This document shows, in pieces, positions 33,852 through 42,587 of a DNA stretch of 64,000 nt; positions within the stretch are counted from its first letter, which is position 1, and every line of letters starts with the position of its first letter. Origin of the DNA: Variovorax sp. J22G73 (GTDB lineage Bacteria > Pseudomonadota > Gammaproteobacteria > Burkholderiales > Burkholderiaceae_C); assembly GCF_030317035.1 (NCBI RefSeq), contig NZ_JASZYK010000006.1, forward strand, positions 310,001 to 374,000. Direction: 5' to 3'. The notes beneath the pieces are model-generated. The model saw only the letters and a program-made list of their open reading frames with translations. It was not told the origin of the DNA and made no database searches. The position numbers and the translations under genes are program-made.

Positions 33852-34565
33852 TCATGCCCATGGCACATGCCCCTGCGAAAACAATTTCGAAAACAGCGGT
33901 GTGTTGAGTCCCCCGCCATGGGCGGCGGTGCGCAACGGCGACCCGTCGGCCTGGTTGGTCCACCAGTAGCTGGTGCTGCCGAAGGGGTCGAAACACAGTG
34001 GAAGCTCGGGCCAGCCCAGGCGCTGCTGGGCGCTCTCGCCAGCGGCTGTAGGCCCGAGGATGGAGAGGATGTCGTCCGAGCCGCCGCTGGCCGTGTGAAA
34101 GCCCGCGCGGCCCGCAGCCAGCACCTGGGCGTCGAACTGGTCGGGCGCCACGCCGTGGCGAATGGCCTGCAGCAGCGCGTTGCCGCATTGCCAGTACCAG
34201 GCGGCCGAGCCCTCCAGCACCGACGGCCGATAGTTGCGCGCAGCCACCTGCAGCGTGACGCACACCGGGTAGTAGCGGCCCACGCGGTCGCAGCTGGGCG
34301 CGATGCAGCCGAACTGCACGGCGTCCACGCCCTGCGTGGCGGGAATCGCGAAGTTCCACACCGGCGCCACCGCGTAGTGCCGCGTCATGGCGTCGGGCCA
34401 GCGCTTGAAGCTGCCCAGGCCGTTCTGCATCCATCGGTCCCACCAGGCCTGCAGCTCGCGCGGCATGCGGCGGTAGAGAAAATCGCCCGCGCCGGGCAGC
34501 TTGCCGTACCAGCCGACCTGCTCGTCGACCGGGACCCAGGCGTGCGGGGGAATGCCGCTGTTCAT
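33852..34565 (-). CDS. tagF: T6SS-associated protein TagF/ImpM
   Basis: The ATG at 34565 has GGGGGG upstream at suitable spacing. The 237-residue product begins WVPVDEQVGWYGKLPGAGDF and continues with LYRRMPRELQAWWDRWMQ, the signature of TagF/ImpM (DUF2094). TagF represses T6SS assembly independently of the kinase pathway in Pseudomonas. It sits between tssM and ppkA. Separation from tssM by a 39-bp-arm inverted repeat suggests that expression of the tagF-ppkA end may be tuned. Confidence 0.88.
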   Translation of the reverse strand: MNSGIPPHAWVPVDEQVGWYGKLPGAGDFLYRRMPRELQAWWDRWMQNGLGSFKRWPDAMTRHYAVAPVWNFAIPATQGVDAVQFGCIAPSCDRVGRYYPVCVTLQVAARNYRPSVLEGSAAWYWQCGNALLQAIRHGVAPDQFDAQVLAAGRAGFHTASGGSDDILSILGPTAAGESAQQRLGWPELPLCFDPFGSTSYWWTNQADGSPLRTAAHGGGLNTPLFSKLFSQGHVPWA

Positions 34566-34583
34566 GCAAGCCCCCCGCGTTGC

Positions 34584-34682
34584 TCCTTCCCCCTCTGGGG
34601 GAAGGCTGGGATGGGGGCAGGCAGGGCGCTCGATGGACACGCCGCCTGCCCCCACCCCGGCCATCCCCCAGCGGGGGAGGGA
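34584..34682. repeat. REP-like inverted repeat between tssM and tagF
   Basis: Two 39-bp arms (34584-34622 and 34644-34682) are inverted copies with 34 of 39 bases matching. Each arm also folds on itself (CCCCCTCTGGGGG; CCCCCGCTGGGGG). Such GC-rich elements recur in Comamonadaceae genomes between genes. It lies within the minus-strand operon and could act as a partial terminator or mRNA stabiliser. Confidence 0.8.
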
Positions 34683-34716
34683 GAAAGACTCAGCGAGGAA
34701 TAGACGAGGTTCATGC

Positions 34717-37700
34717 CTACGACTTCCCCGGGCACGAAAAGCTCGTCATCTGCGGCAGCCGCAGCGGGTTGTAGACGCTGTTCGCCGTCACCGCCAGCAC
34801 CACCTTCTTGCCCTGCAAATCGAAGGTCGCGTTGAACGACTCCGGCGACTTGCCTGCCGAGATCGAGGCCTTGTCGAACAAGCGGTGCAGCGCCCACGGG
34901 CCTTCGGTGACGATGCCGCCGGCCGGCGTGCCGTTGGCCGTGGTCACCTGCAGGCGCACTTGGTTGCTGTTGCGCGGGCCCGGCCACTTCACCGTGGCGG
35001 GCGCCTGCGGGCCGTGCGCGTAGCGCACCGTCTGGCCGTCGATGTCGAGCGTGAACTGCGTGAGCGCGGCGTCCATGTCCTCGGGGCGGATGTCGAGCGT
35101 GAACGACGGCGTGCGCCCGCCCGCCATGCCCGAGAAGAACACGTCGCGGATCGCCTGCGCCTTCTGGAACGAATCGAGGTAGCCCGAGCGACCCGAGGCG
35201 CTGCCGTCCACACCACGCTTGAAGGCCCACGGGTTCACAGAGGTGTCGACCTGGGTGATGAGGTTCTTCTGGAAGAAGTCGTCCATCATCCCGCCCGGCG
35301 CGAACAGCTGCGCGAAGTCGCCCGAGGCCACGTCGCGGCTGGAGCCGCGCGAGAACGGGTAGCGCCCCGCGATCGCCTGGTTGCAGAACGAGCCGATGCT
35401 CGCCGCCGCGCTCTGCCCGATGTTCTGCCGCGTCACCGCCGCCGCCTTCGAAGACGCCGTGGCCGACAGGTCGTTCAGCATGCCCTGGAAGGGCACCGGC
35501 AAGCGCCCCGCCTCCGCCTGCACCTTCGTGACCGCGTCGCTCGACGGCGGAATGTTGCCGCTGCGCAGCGCGCTGTCGGTCGCGGTAAGAAAGGTGTAGA
35601 GCTCGTTGATGAGCGCGGCCGTCGCGTCGATGGGGGCCTGCCCGCCCTGCTTGGGCGCGGTGACCATGCGGCGCAGCGGCTCGAAGTGGTTGTCCACCAG
35701 CGACTCGGGCCGGTCGAGCTGCGTGTTGCGCCGCTGGCTGCCGTCGGGCTGGCCGATGAGCTGCTCGATGCGCTCGCGCGTGGTCTGCACCCGGTTCTGC
35801 GCCTGGTCGAGCAGGCTGCGCGCGGCCTCGTCGTGGTTGCGCAGCAGGTCGGTCTCGCGCGCGGCGCCGCGGATGATGCGCGACATGGGCGACTCCGCCG
35901 TCGACAGCACGCGCGTCATCTGGATGCTCTGCAGCAGCGAGCGGCTGTCGGCCAGCCGGATGTCCACCAGGTACTCGTCCCACACCCTGATGTAGTCGGT
36001 GAGGTACAGCCTGCGCACTTCGCGCAGCAGCAGCTCGCGCGAGGTGATGTCGGCGATGCCCGGCGCGCGAATCTGCAGCACCCAGCGGTCTTCCTGCTCC
36101 AGCGACAGCGTGGTCTCGGCGATGCGCTTGTCGAAGATGTCCCAGTAGCCGCGGTAGGTGAACAGCGTGGAGATGCCGTCGGTCAGCGGCTTGCCGCTGG
36201 CCCGCCGAATCACCAGCGCCGACTCGGCCCCGCCGGCTTCCGCGATGGAGAAGGCATTGGGCGCGCTGGTCTGCAGAAGAATGCGCCGCAGCCGCGCATA
36301 CGAGCGCTGCGCCAGCGGCACGCCCGCCAGGCGCTCGCGCGTCTGCATCACCAGCCGCTCGTCCTTGGCGAAGGGCGACGTCAGCACCCGCCCCGCGAAC
36401 AGCGCCTTCAGGTGCGACTCGAGGTTGGTGCGCTGCTCGCGCGTGAGCGACGCACCGATCTTGCGATCGACGTCGCTCAGCAGCCAGGCCTGCAGGAAGT
36501 CGGCGTCGTAGCGCTCCGCGTCGAACAGCATCAGGTAGGCCTTGAGCGCCTCGTAGCTGTATTCAGCGTCGGTCTTCGAGGCGTCGCGCAGCGACTGCTC
36601 GATGCGCTGCGCCGCCTGCGGCAGCAGCACCGTTTCCAGCGCGCGCTGGTACACGCCGTCGGTGGCGGCCTGCAGCTTCTCGCCCTGGTACAGGCCGAAG
36701 CGGTACGACACGGGCGGATCGCCGATGTCGAACTGGTTCGACCTGGGCAGGTCGCGCAGCCTGTCGAGGATGAGCAGCGAGCTCGCGATGTCGCCGCTGG
36801 AGTCGACCACCGTGGGCAGCTCGCCGCGCGCCGCGGCCTTGTTGAAGGCCTTGGCATTGCCGTCGACCTCGGCCACGTAGTCTTTGTTGTTGCGCCAGCT
36901 GTTCACGCAGGCGCCCAGCAGCAGCACCAGCAGCACGCCGATCACGCTGTAGCCGGCAATGTCGATGGCCCGCTTGCGCCGGTACCAGCGCAGGTTGGTG
37001 CCGGCCACGCCCGCGTCGCGGAAGATCACCTGCTGCAGCAGCTCTTTCAGGAAGTAGCTCTTGCCCGGACCCGGCGGCGGCGCCGGCGGCGCGTTGACCT
37101 GCAGGTAGCGCTTGATGGCGCCCATGACGCGGTCGAAGGCCGTGCCCTCTTGCGTGCCGCTGGTGAAGTACACGCCGCGCAGCATCGACGCGGCCTCGAA
37201 CTTCGAGGGGTTGAACACGTCGGCCAGGAAGGTGCCCAGGATGTCCTCGAAGCTCGCGAACTGCTGCGGCAGCAGGTAGGCCTGCGCGCGGCGCATCGGG
37301 TCGGACTCGGCCGCCAGCAGCTCGGGCAGGCGCTCGTCCAGGCGCTGGTGCAGCAGCTTGTATTCCTGGTGGAAGCGCTCGCGCAGGTCGCCGCTGCCCA
37401 GCGGGGCCGCGCCGTTGCCTGCCTTGTTCGCTTTGCTCGTTTTTCCGGCCTTGTTCGCCGGGTTGCCCTGGATCGGAAAGGTGAAGCCCCACACCTGCTG
37501 GCGCTCGGCGCGCCCCAGCGAGCCGAAGTACTCGTTGAAGCCGGCCAGCAGGTCGGTCTTGGTGACCAGCACGTACACCGGAAAGTCGATGCCCAGGTCG
37601 TTGCGCAGCTCCAGCAGCCGCTTGCGCAGCGCCATGGCGTGGCGCGCGCGCTGCGCGTCGTCGGCCAGCGGAAGGTCGGCAATGCTGATGGTGAGGATGG

Positions 37701-38409
37701 CGCCGTTGATCGGCTGGCGCGGACGAAACTTCTTCAGCAGCTCGATGAAGCCCTTCCACTCGCCCTCGTCGGTCTCGCGGTTGCTCTCGTGCGTGGTGTA
37801 GCGGCCCGCGGTGTCGATCAGCACCGCCTCGTTGGTGAACCACCAGTCGCAGTTGCGCGTGCCGCCGATGCCGCGCACCGCGGCCTTGCCGAGCTGGTCG
37901 GCCAGCGGAAAGTCGAGGTCGGAGTTCACCAGCGCGGTGGTCTTGCCCGAGCCCGGCGCGCCGATGAAGATGTACCAGGGCAGCTGGTACAGGTACTGCC
38001 GGTCGAACAGCGAGAAGCGGCCCTGCCCCTTGCCCTGGCCATCGGCGCCCTCGCCGAAGCGCATGTTCTTCAGGATGGCCGTGGCGTCGGTGAAGCCGCT
38101 TTGCAGCTCCTTGATCTCGGGCGCGTCCTCGGGCCTGGCCTCTTTTTCTTTCTTCGACGGTGTGCGCAGCTGGTTGAGCAGCTGCGCGTTCAGGCGGCGC
38201 TCGCGCCACTTGCGGTAGACCACCCGCGCGAGCCAGATCGCGAACATCAGCACGATGACCACGATGCGCACGATCTCGTCTTCGAGCGGGCGATAGCGCC
38301 CCACGGCAATGGCCGGGCCAATGACCCAGATCAGGAAGGCCACCGCCACCAGGCCCAGGAACACCCACAGGTCGCGGCTGATGAGGAAACGGAAGATGGC
38401 GCGCAGCAT
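34717..38409 (-). CDS. tssM: T6SS membrane complex protein TssM (IcmF)
   Basis: The start at 38409 (MLRAIFRFLISRDLWVF) overlaps the tssL stop as TGATG. The 1230-residue product has two N-terminal transmembrane helices (to about residue 65) and a cytoplasmic GTPase-like domain with Walker A FIGAPGSGKTTALV near residue 152 and VLIDTAGRY. A third helix (AGYSVIGVLLVLLLGACVN) comes near residue 490, and a long periplasmic part with IcmF and DUF1215-type C-terminal domains ends in SVYNPLRLPQMTSFSCPG. It spans the inner membrane and binds TssJ and TssL. Length is typical. Confidence 0.95.
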   Translation of the reverse strand: MLRAIFRFLISRDLWVFLGLVAVAFLIWVIGPAIAVGRYRPLEDEIVRIVVIVLMFAIWLARVVYRKWRERRLNAQLLNQLRTPSKKEKEARPEDAPEIKELQSGFTDATAILKNMRFGEGADGQGKGQGRFSLFDRQYLYQLPWYIFIGAPGSGKTTALVNSDLDFPLADQLGKAAVRGIGGTRNCDWWFTNEAVLIDTAGRYTTHESNRETDEGEWKGFIELLKKFRPRQPINGAILTISIADLPLADDAQRARHAMALRKRLLELRNDLGIDFPVYVLVTKTDLLAGFNEYFGSLGRAERQQVWGFTFPIQGNPANKAGKTSKANKAGNGAAPLGSGDLRERFHQEYKLLHQRLDERLPELLAAESDPMRRAQAYLLPQQFASFEDILGTFLADVFNPSKFEAASMLRGVYFTSGTQEGTAFDRVMGAIKRYLQVNAPPAPPPGPGKSYFLKELLQQVIFRDAGVAGTNLRWYRRKRAIDIAGYSVIGVLLVLLLGACVNSWRNNKDYVAEVDGNAKAFNKAAARGELPTVVDSSGDIASSLLILDRLRDLPRSNQFDIGDPPVSYRFGLYQGEKLQAATDGVYQRALETVLLPQAAQRIEQSLRDASKTDAEYSYEALKAYLMLFDAERYDADFLQAWLLSDVDRKIGASLTREQRTNLESHLKALFAGRVLTSPFAKDERLVMQTRERLAGVPLAQRSYARLRRILLQTSAPNAFSIAEAGGAESALVIRRASGKPLTDGISTLFTYRGYWDIFDKRIAETTLSLEQEDRWVLQIRAPGIADITSRELLLREVRRLYLTDYIRVWDEYLVDIRLADSRSLLQSIQMTRVLSTAESPMSRIIRGAARETDLLRNHDEAARSLLDQAQNRVQTTRERIEQLIGQPDGSQRRNTQLDRPESLVDNHFEPLRRMVTAPKQGGQAPIDATAALINELYTFLTATDSALRSGNIPPSSDAVTKVQAEAGRLPVPFQGMLNDLSATASSKAAAVTRQNIGQSAAASIGSFCNQAIAGRYPFSRGSSRDVASGDFAQLFAPGGMMDDFFQKNLITQVDTSVNPWAFKRGVDGSASGRSGYLDSFQKAQAIRDVFFSGMAGGRTPSFTLDIRPEDMDAALTQFTLDIDGQTVRYAHGPQAPATVKWPGPRNSNQVRLQVTTANGTPAGGIVTEGPWALHRLFDKASISAGKSPESFNATFDLQGKKVVLAVTANSVYNPLRLPQMTSFSCPGKS

Positions 38410-39824
38410 CAGCGGGCACCTCCGGCGGGTTGCACGGGCAAGGCAGCGGGAGCCGGCACGCCGCCGGTGCCGCCGACAGGCGCCACCAGCAGCGTCACTT
38501 CCACGCGCCGGTTGCGCGCGCGGTTGGCCGCCGAGTCGTTGGGCGCCAGCGGGTCGGCGTCGCCGCGGCCTTCGGCGCGCAGGCGTTCGGGCCGTGCGAT
38601 GCGCTGCGAGATCATCTTCTTCACCGCGTCGGCGCGGGCCTGCGAGAGTTGCCAGTTGGAGGGAAAGCGCACGCTGCGAATCGGCTGGTCGTCGCTGAAG
38701 CCGCTGACCAGCACGTTGCCTTCCACCGCGTTGAGCGCATCGGCCACGCGCGCCAGCACCGGCGCATAGCGGTCGAGCACGCGGTCGGAGCCCGAGGCGA
38801 ACAGGCCGTCGCCGCGCAGCACCACCACGCTGCGGTCGGCCTCGTCGCGCACCGTGAGCAGGCCGTCGCGAATCTCGGGTTCCAGAAAGCGCTGCAGCCG
38901 CGGCTGCGGCGCGGGCATGACCACCGCGCGCGCAGCCTGCGGCAGCCGCACGGCGTTCACCGCCGCGAACGCGCCGTCGGAGGTGCCCGCCAGGTTGAAG
39001 GTGAGCAGCGCAAAGGCCAGCACCAGTAGCACCGCCGCCACCGCGCCCACGGCCCACACCGGCAGCCAGTTGCGCGTGCGGCGCACCGGCGCGCTGGCGT
39101 CCTGCCAATGGGGCGACAGCGGCACCGCAATTTCGCCGCGCGTCTGCCGAATGATTTGCAGCAGCCGCTGCTTGAGCGTCTCGAGCTGCGTGCGGCCGTT
39201 GTCGATGACGCGAAAGCGCCCCTCGAAACCCATGGCCAGGCAGAAGTAGATGAGCTCGATCAGGTGCAGGTGCTGCTGCGGGTTCTGCACCAGGCGGGAC
39301 AGCAGCTGGAAGAACTTCTCGCCGCCCCAGGTCTCGTTGTGGAACATGACCAGCAGGCTCTGCGACGACCAGATGCTGCCGCCCCAGGGCGTGAGCGCCG
39401 CCGCCTCGTCGACCGCCGTGCACAGGCAGTAGCGCGCGCCGATGATCACCTCGGGCGCGATGCCCGCTTGCTGCGCGCGCGTCTCGAAGCGGCGCACCTC
39501 GTCCACCAGGTGCTCGCGCAGCTGCGCGGGCGCCGGGTGGTGGCCGGTGGCGCGAATCTGCGGAATCAGGTCGAGCAGCGGGTTGGCCGCGGCCACCAGC
39601 GGGTTGTTGCCGGCGATGGCGGTGTCGCCCGCGTGCGGGCGGCGCGCGTCGTGCCAGGCGGTGAAGGACTCGGGCTGCGCGCCGAGGCCGCGCGGCGAAG
39701 CGCTGTCGCCTGTGCCGTTCCCCAAGCCGCCACCCATGTTGTTGCCCGTGCTGTTACCCATGGCGCCGCCGCCCGGGTTCGGCGGCACGAACCCGCCCGG
39801 CCCCACGGCCATGTCGTTGTTCAT
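38409..39824 (-). CDS. tssL: T6SS membrane complex protein TssL with C-terminal OmpA-like domain
   Basis: The ATG at 39824 has GAGGGAG five bases upstream; an in-frame ATG four codons earlier is less likely. The 471-residue product has a Gly/Asn-rich leader, a DotU domain (residues about 55-240, with FHNETWGGEKFFQLLSRLVQ), one transmembrane helix (WLPVWAVGAVAAVLLVLAFA), and a periplasmic OmpA-type peptidoglycan-binding domain (VLVSGFSDDQPIRSVRFPSN ... NRRVEVTLL). The OmpA part anchors the complex to the wall. tssJ-tssK-tssL-tssM are in one line. Confidence 0.94.
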   Translation of the reverse strand: MNNDMAVGPGGFVPPNPGGGAMGNSTGNNMGGGLGNGTGDSASPRGLGAQPESFTAWHDARRPHAGDTAIAGNNPLVAAANPLLDLIPQIRATGHHPAPAQLREHLVDEVRRFETRAQQAGIAPEVIIGARYCLCTAVDEAAALTPWGGSIWSSQSLLVMFHNETWGGEKFFQLLSRLVQNPQQHLHLIELIYFCLAMGFEGRFRVIDNGRTQLETLKQRLLQIIRQTRGEIAVPLSPHWQDASAPVRRTRNWLPVWAVGAVAAVLLVLAFALLTFNLAGTSDGAFAAVNAVRLPQAARAVVMPAPQPRLQRFLEPEIRDGLLTVRDEADRSVVVLRGDGLFASGSDRVLDRYAPVLARVADALNAVEGNVLVSGFSDDQPIRSVRFPSNWQLSQARADAVKKMISQRIARPERLRAEGRGDADPLAPNDSAANRARNRRVEVTLLVAPVGGTGGVPAPAALPVQPAGGAR

Positions 39825-39832
39825 AGGCTCCC

Positions 39833-41209
39833 TCACGGACGGATCGCCCAGAACTCCATGGCCAGACCCGGAAAGTCACCGGCCAGGTGCATCGCGACAC
39901 CGCCCGACTTTTCGAGCTGGCGCCACATGTCGCCGCTCTTGTCGAGTTCGAAGTAGTGATAGCCCGCGTTGTACGGAATCTGCCGCGGCGCCACCGGCAG
40001 CGGCCGCACCACCACGCCGGGCAGCTGCAGTTGCACCAGGTCGCGAATGCGCTCGACCGAGCCGATCTTCACCTGCGTGGGGAAGCGCTGTTGGATGGCC
40101 TCGGCCGGCAAGTCTGCGTGCACCGCGAGCACGAAGCCCGCGTTGCGCACCAGCACCGGGTCGGGCATGCGGCCCACGCGCACGCCATGGCTGCGCTCTT
40201 CGAGCTCGATGGCGATGGCGCTCTGCTCCAGCACCGCCGAGAGCGAACGCCGCAGCTCTTCCATCAGCGGGCGAATGCTTTCGTTGAGGTTGTCGTGGTC
40301 GTACACCGGCCACACCACCGGGCGCCGCGTGGGCGAGGTGTGCGTGGCCAGGTGGCAGGCCAGCTTGAGCCAGTCGACGAACAGCGCCTCGGGGTGCACC
40401 TGCACCGCCTGCTGCGCATGCCAGGTGGTGGCGAGGTAGCGATTGACCAGCTCCAGCAGCAGAAAGTCGGACACCTCGCTCACGCCGCCGCGCCCCGGTT
40501 GCGACAGCCGCGAGGCCAGCGCCTCGGAGCGCTGCGTGAGCAGGCCGTGCAGCTCCGCGACCATGCTGCGCAGCATGGCGTGGGCCGAGGCGTCGAGCAC
40601 CGGCGGTATGTAGTTGGCGTCGACCACCAGCTTGTGGTCGGTGCGCCGCTCGATCACGCGCACCGCGCCAATGGCCTGCCATTCGGCCGTGAGCGACGAC
40701 GCGCGCGCCAGCCGCAGGCGCGGCGCCGCGAGCTGCAGCGTGGCCGGGCCCAGCGCCACGGCGTTGCCGTCGTTCACCTCGCGCTCGATCACGCCGAAGC
40801 GCGCGGCCGAGCCTTCTTCTTCCGCGAAGATGACCTCTTCGCTGCCGGGCCTGCGCAGCGGCAGCGCGAGCACGATGAGTTCGTCGGTGAGGTCCGGGGG
40901 CACTTCGTAGGGAAGCGGCGCGTCTTCGGCATTGAACGAGAACGGCGTGCCGTCGGGCAGCACGCCCGCGCCGCCGAGCAGCGACACGCGCCCCAGCGCG
41001 TAGGCGTCGCGGTCGATCTCCAGGTGCAGCCAGCCCCAGTAGGCGCCTTGCAGTCCGGCGGTGCGCCGGGTGACGTACTGCTCGACGTAGCGCTCCAGTT
41101 GCTGGAAGTGCTGCGGCCGCAGGTACATGCCTTCGGACCACACCACGCGATTTGCCAACGCCTGCGGATGAGCGCCATTTCTTGCGGCGCCCGGATTGCG
41201 GACTGTCAC
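39833..41209 (-). CDS. tssK: T6SS baseplate protein TssK
   Basis: I take the GTG at 41209, seven bases after AGGAGG; the TTG one codon upstream is possible. The 458-residue product shows TssK sequence throughout: VVWSEGMYLRPQHFQQLERY, FSFNAEDAPLPYEVPPDL and the C-terminal YNAGYHYFELDKSGDMWRQL. TssK trimers link the baseplate to the TssL/M membrane complex. It lies 8 bp upstream of tssL and 200 bp downstream of tssJ, with three 11-bp direct repeats in that gap. Confidence 0.95.
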   Translation of the reverse strand: MTVRNPGAARNGAHPQALANRVVWSEGMYLRPQHFQQLERYVEQYVTRRTAGLQGAYWGWLHLEIDRDAYALGRVSLLGGAGVLPDGTPFSFNAEDAPLPYEVPPDLTDELIVLALPLRRPGSEEVIFAEEEGSAARFGVIEREVNDGNAVALGPATLQLAAPRLRLARASSLTAEWQAIGAVRVIERRTDHKLVVDANYIPPVLDASAHAMLRSMVAELHGLLTQRSEALASRLSQPGRGGVSEVSDFLLLELVNRYLATTWHAQQAVQVHPEALFVDWLKLACHLATHTSPTRRPVVWPVYDHDNLNESIRPLMEELRRSLSAVLEQSAIAIELEERSHGVRVGRMPDPVLVRNAGFVLAVHADLPAEAIQQRFPTQVKIGSVERIRDLVQLQLPGVVVRPLPVAPRQIPYNAGYHYFELDKSGDMWRQLEKSGGVAMHLAGDFPGLAMEFWAIRP

Positions 41210-41350
41210 CAAGGAACCTCCTGAATCTGCTCAACGGAAACGGGAGATGCGTTGATGAACGACCTCCCGATCGATCTGCTTTTTTATGCGTCCGATGCTA
41301 CACGGCGCGTCTTTCTTTTGGCCCGGCTTTTCATTCACCGGCACTCGCCT

Positions 41351-41383
41351 TCTTTCGCACTCTGTTCGCACTTTGTTCGTACT
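41351..41383. repeat. Three 11-bp direct repeats between tssJ and tssK
   Basis: Units TCTTTCGCACT, CTGTTCGCACT and TTGTTCGTACT follow one another without gap. A period of 11 bp places each unit on the same DNA face, as expected of a cooperative regulator site. They lie about 170 bp upstream of tssK in the tssK-tssL-tssM direction. Confidence 0.7.
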
Positions 41384-41406
41384 CAGGTGCTCTGGCGTTG
41401 GCAAAG

Positions 41407-41925
41407 TTAACGACTTGGTATCAGCTCGATGCCCGTCTTGCGGATGGCCACCTGCACGGCCTGCTCGCTCGGCGAGAACTGCCACACCTTGTACAGATTG
41501 GTTTGCTTGGGCTCCTTCAGCGGCAGCACGAGGCGCCAACGCGCGGCCTCCAGCTTGCGATAGCCCGCGATGATGCCGATGGCGCGCGAGTCGAGCGCGG
41601 CCTCGCGCTTGAACACGCGCTCTTCGCCGCTGCGCATGATGGCCTGGTCCGCGTTGACGAGCTCCGTCATGAGGGCCTCGCGGTCGCGGTCCTGCAGTGC
41701 GAAGTAGTCTGCCGTCTCGAAGTTACCGGAAGATTTCAGTTCGAAGACTTTGACGAGGATGGGAGCGGCCTGCCCGCGGCCGTCGGGGTTCACGCCCTCG
41801 TCGATCTTGATGGTCACTGCGTAGGGCGTGGGCATCGACTTGGCCGTCGATGCGCATCCCCCGACAAGGCCTGCAAACAAAGGTGTCGTTGCAAGTGCGC
41901 CTTGTAGCAAGGTTCTTCGATGCAT
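41407..41925 (-). CDS. tssJ: T6SS outer-membrane lipoprotein TssJ
   Basis: The 172-residue product has a lipoprotein signal ending LFAGLVGGC, with Cys24 as the lipidation site. The following beta-sandwich domain has TssJ features (ILVKVFELKSSGNFETADYF; LEAARWRLVLPLKEPKQTNL). It anchors TssM to the outer membrane. It is divergent from the TssQ-like lipoprotein gene, with 130 bp between them for promoters. Confidence 0.93.
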   Translation of the reverse strand: MHRRTLLQGALATTPLFAGLVGGCASTAKSMPTPYAVTIKIDEGVNPDGRGQAAPILVKVFELKSSGNFETADYFALQDRDREALMTELVNADQAIMRSGEERVFKREAALDSRAIGIIAGYRKLEAARWRLVLPLKEPKQTNLYKVWQFSPSEQAVQVAIRKTGIELIPSR

Positions 41926-42055
41926 TGAGATCTCCCCGGTATGGTCGCGACCTATATTATCGAAAGCATGCGCATTTACGATGGCGCATCGCGTGCTTGT
42001 CGCAACTCAGCGGCACACTATCTCGAACATTGCATTCAGCAGGTAGGAGAAAAGA
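41926..42055. promoter_or_regulatory. Divergent promoter region of the tssJ and tssQ-like operons
   Basis: This 130-bp gap must carry promoters for both directions of the T6SS cluster. It is less GC-rich than its surroundings (CCTATATTATCG near 41951). I cannot place -35/-10 boxes with confidence. A strong ribosome site GTAGGAG at 42043-42049 serves the plus-strand gene. Confidence 0.45.
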
Positions 42056-42466
42056 TTGAAGTCATGTCTGCCAGCTCTGGCGTTCACTCTTTCGATGGTC
42101 GCGGGTTGCACCACCCCGGCACCGCCCCCCGATCCCGCACCCCAACCCGAACGCCTGAGCCAGCAAGTTGCACGCACCACGCTCGAGCGCGCACAGCAGG
42201 CGTATGACGAAGGCGATTACGCCAAGGCCATCAGCACATTGAAGAGCGGCGGCGTGTCGGTGTTCGACGGCGCCGACGCCAACACGCGGCTCGACGCGAT
42301 GAAGCTCGAAGCCTTCAGCTACTGCGTGGCGAACCAGATTCCCGAGTGCCGCACGCAGTTCCGCAAGATCCTCGATGCGTTTCCCACCTTCGATCTCAAC
42401 GTGGCGGAGCGCAAGCACCCGGTGTGGGGTCCGGCGTTCGAGGCCGCGAAGCGAATGAAGCGCTGA
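42056..42466 (+). CDS. TssQ-family-like T6SS-associated lipoprotein
   Basis: The start must be TTG at 42056: it has AGGAG seven bases upstream and gives the signal peptide MKSCLPALAFTLSMVAGC, whose Cys18 is the lipidation site; the only downstream ATG is inside the signal. The mature part of the 136-residue protein has a TPR-like helical repeat (ARTTLERAQQAYDEGDYAKA; KLEAFSYCVANQIPECRTQF) and ends in HPVWGPAFEAAKRMKR. Lipoproteins of this size are found next to tagH in Burkholderiales T6SS loci; their role is not settled. Confidence 0.7.
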   Translation: MKSCLPALAFTLSMVAGCTTPAPPPDPAPQPERLSQQVARTTLERAQQAYDEGDYAKAISTLKSGGVSVFDGADANTRLDAMKLEAFSYCVANQIPECRTQFRKILDAFPTFDLNVAERKHPVWGPAFEAAKRMKR

Positions 42467-42587
42467 GCAGGCGCCGCGCAAGCGGTGCGCAAGCGTCGAG
42501 CAAGAGAGTCAGGGAAAGCACATCGCGGCCGGCGCGCAACTGCTGCGCCACCGGCACCAGGCGATGCAAGACGAACAGGGAGATGCC

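Noticed and set aside
34501..38769. Very long plus-strand open frame opposite tssM
   Set aside because: It is the reverse shadow of a well-conserved T6SS gene in GC-rich DNA, with Arg/His/Val/Ala-rich low-information sequence and no ribosome site. The same holds for the long plus-strand frames at 28806-31658, 31655-33907, 48294-50516, 51180-53348 and 53324-56068.
41941..42207. 88-codon frame starting at 41941
   Set aside because: It overlaps the divergent promoter region and the TssQ-like signal peptide in another frame and has no similarity; the lipoprotein frame has a proper ribosome site.
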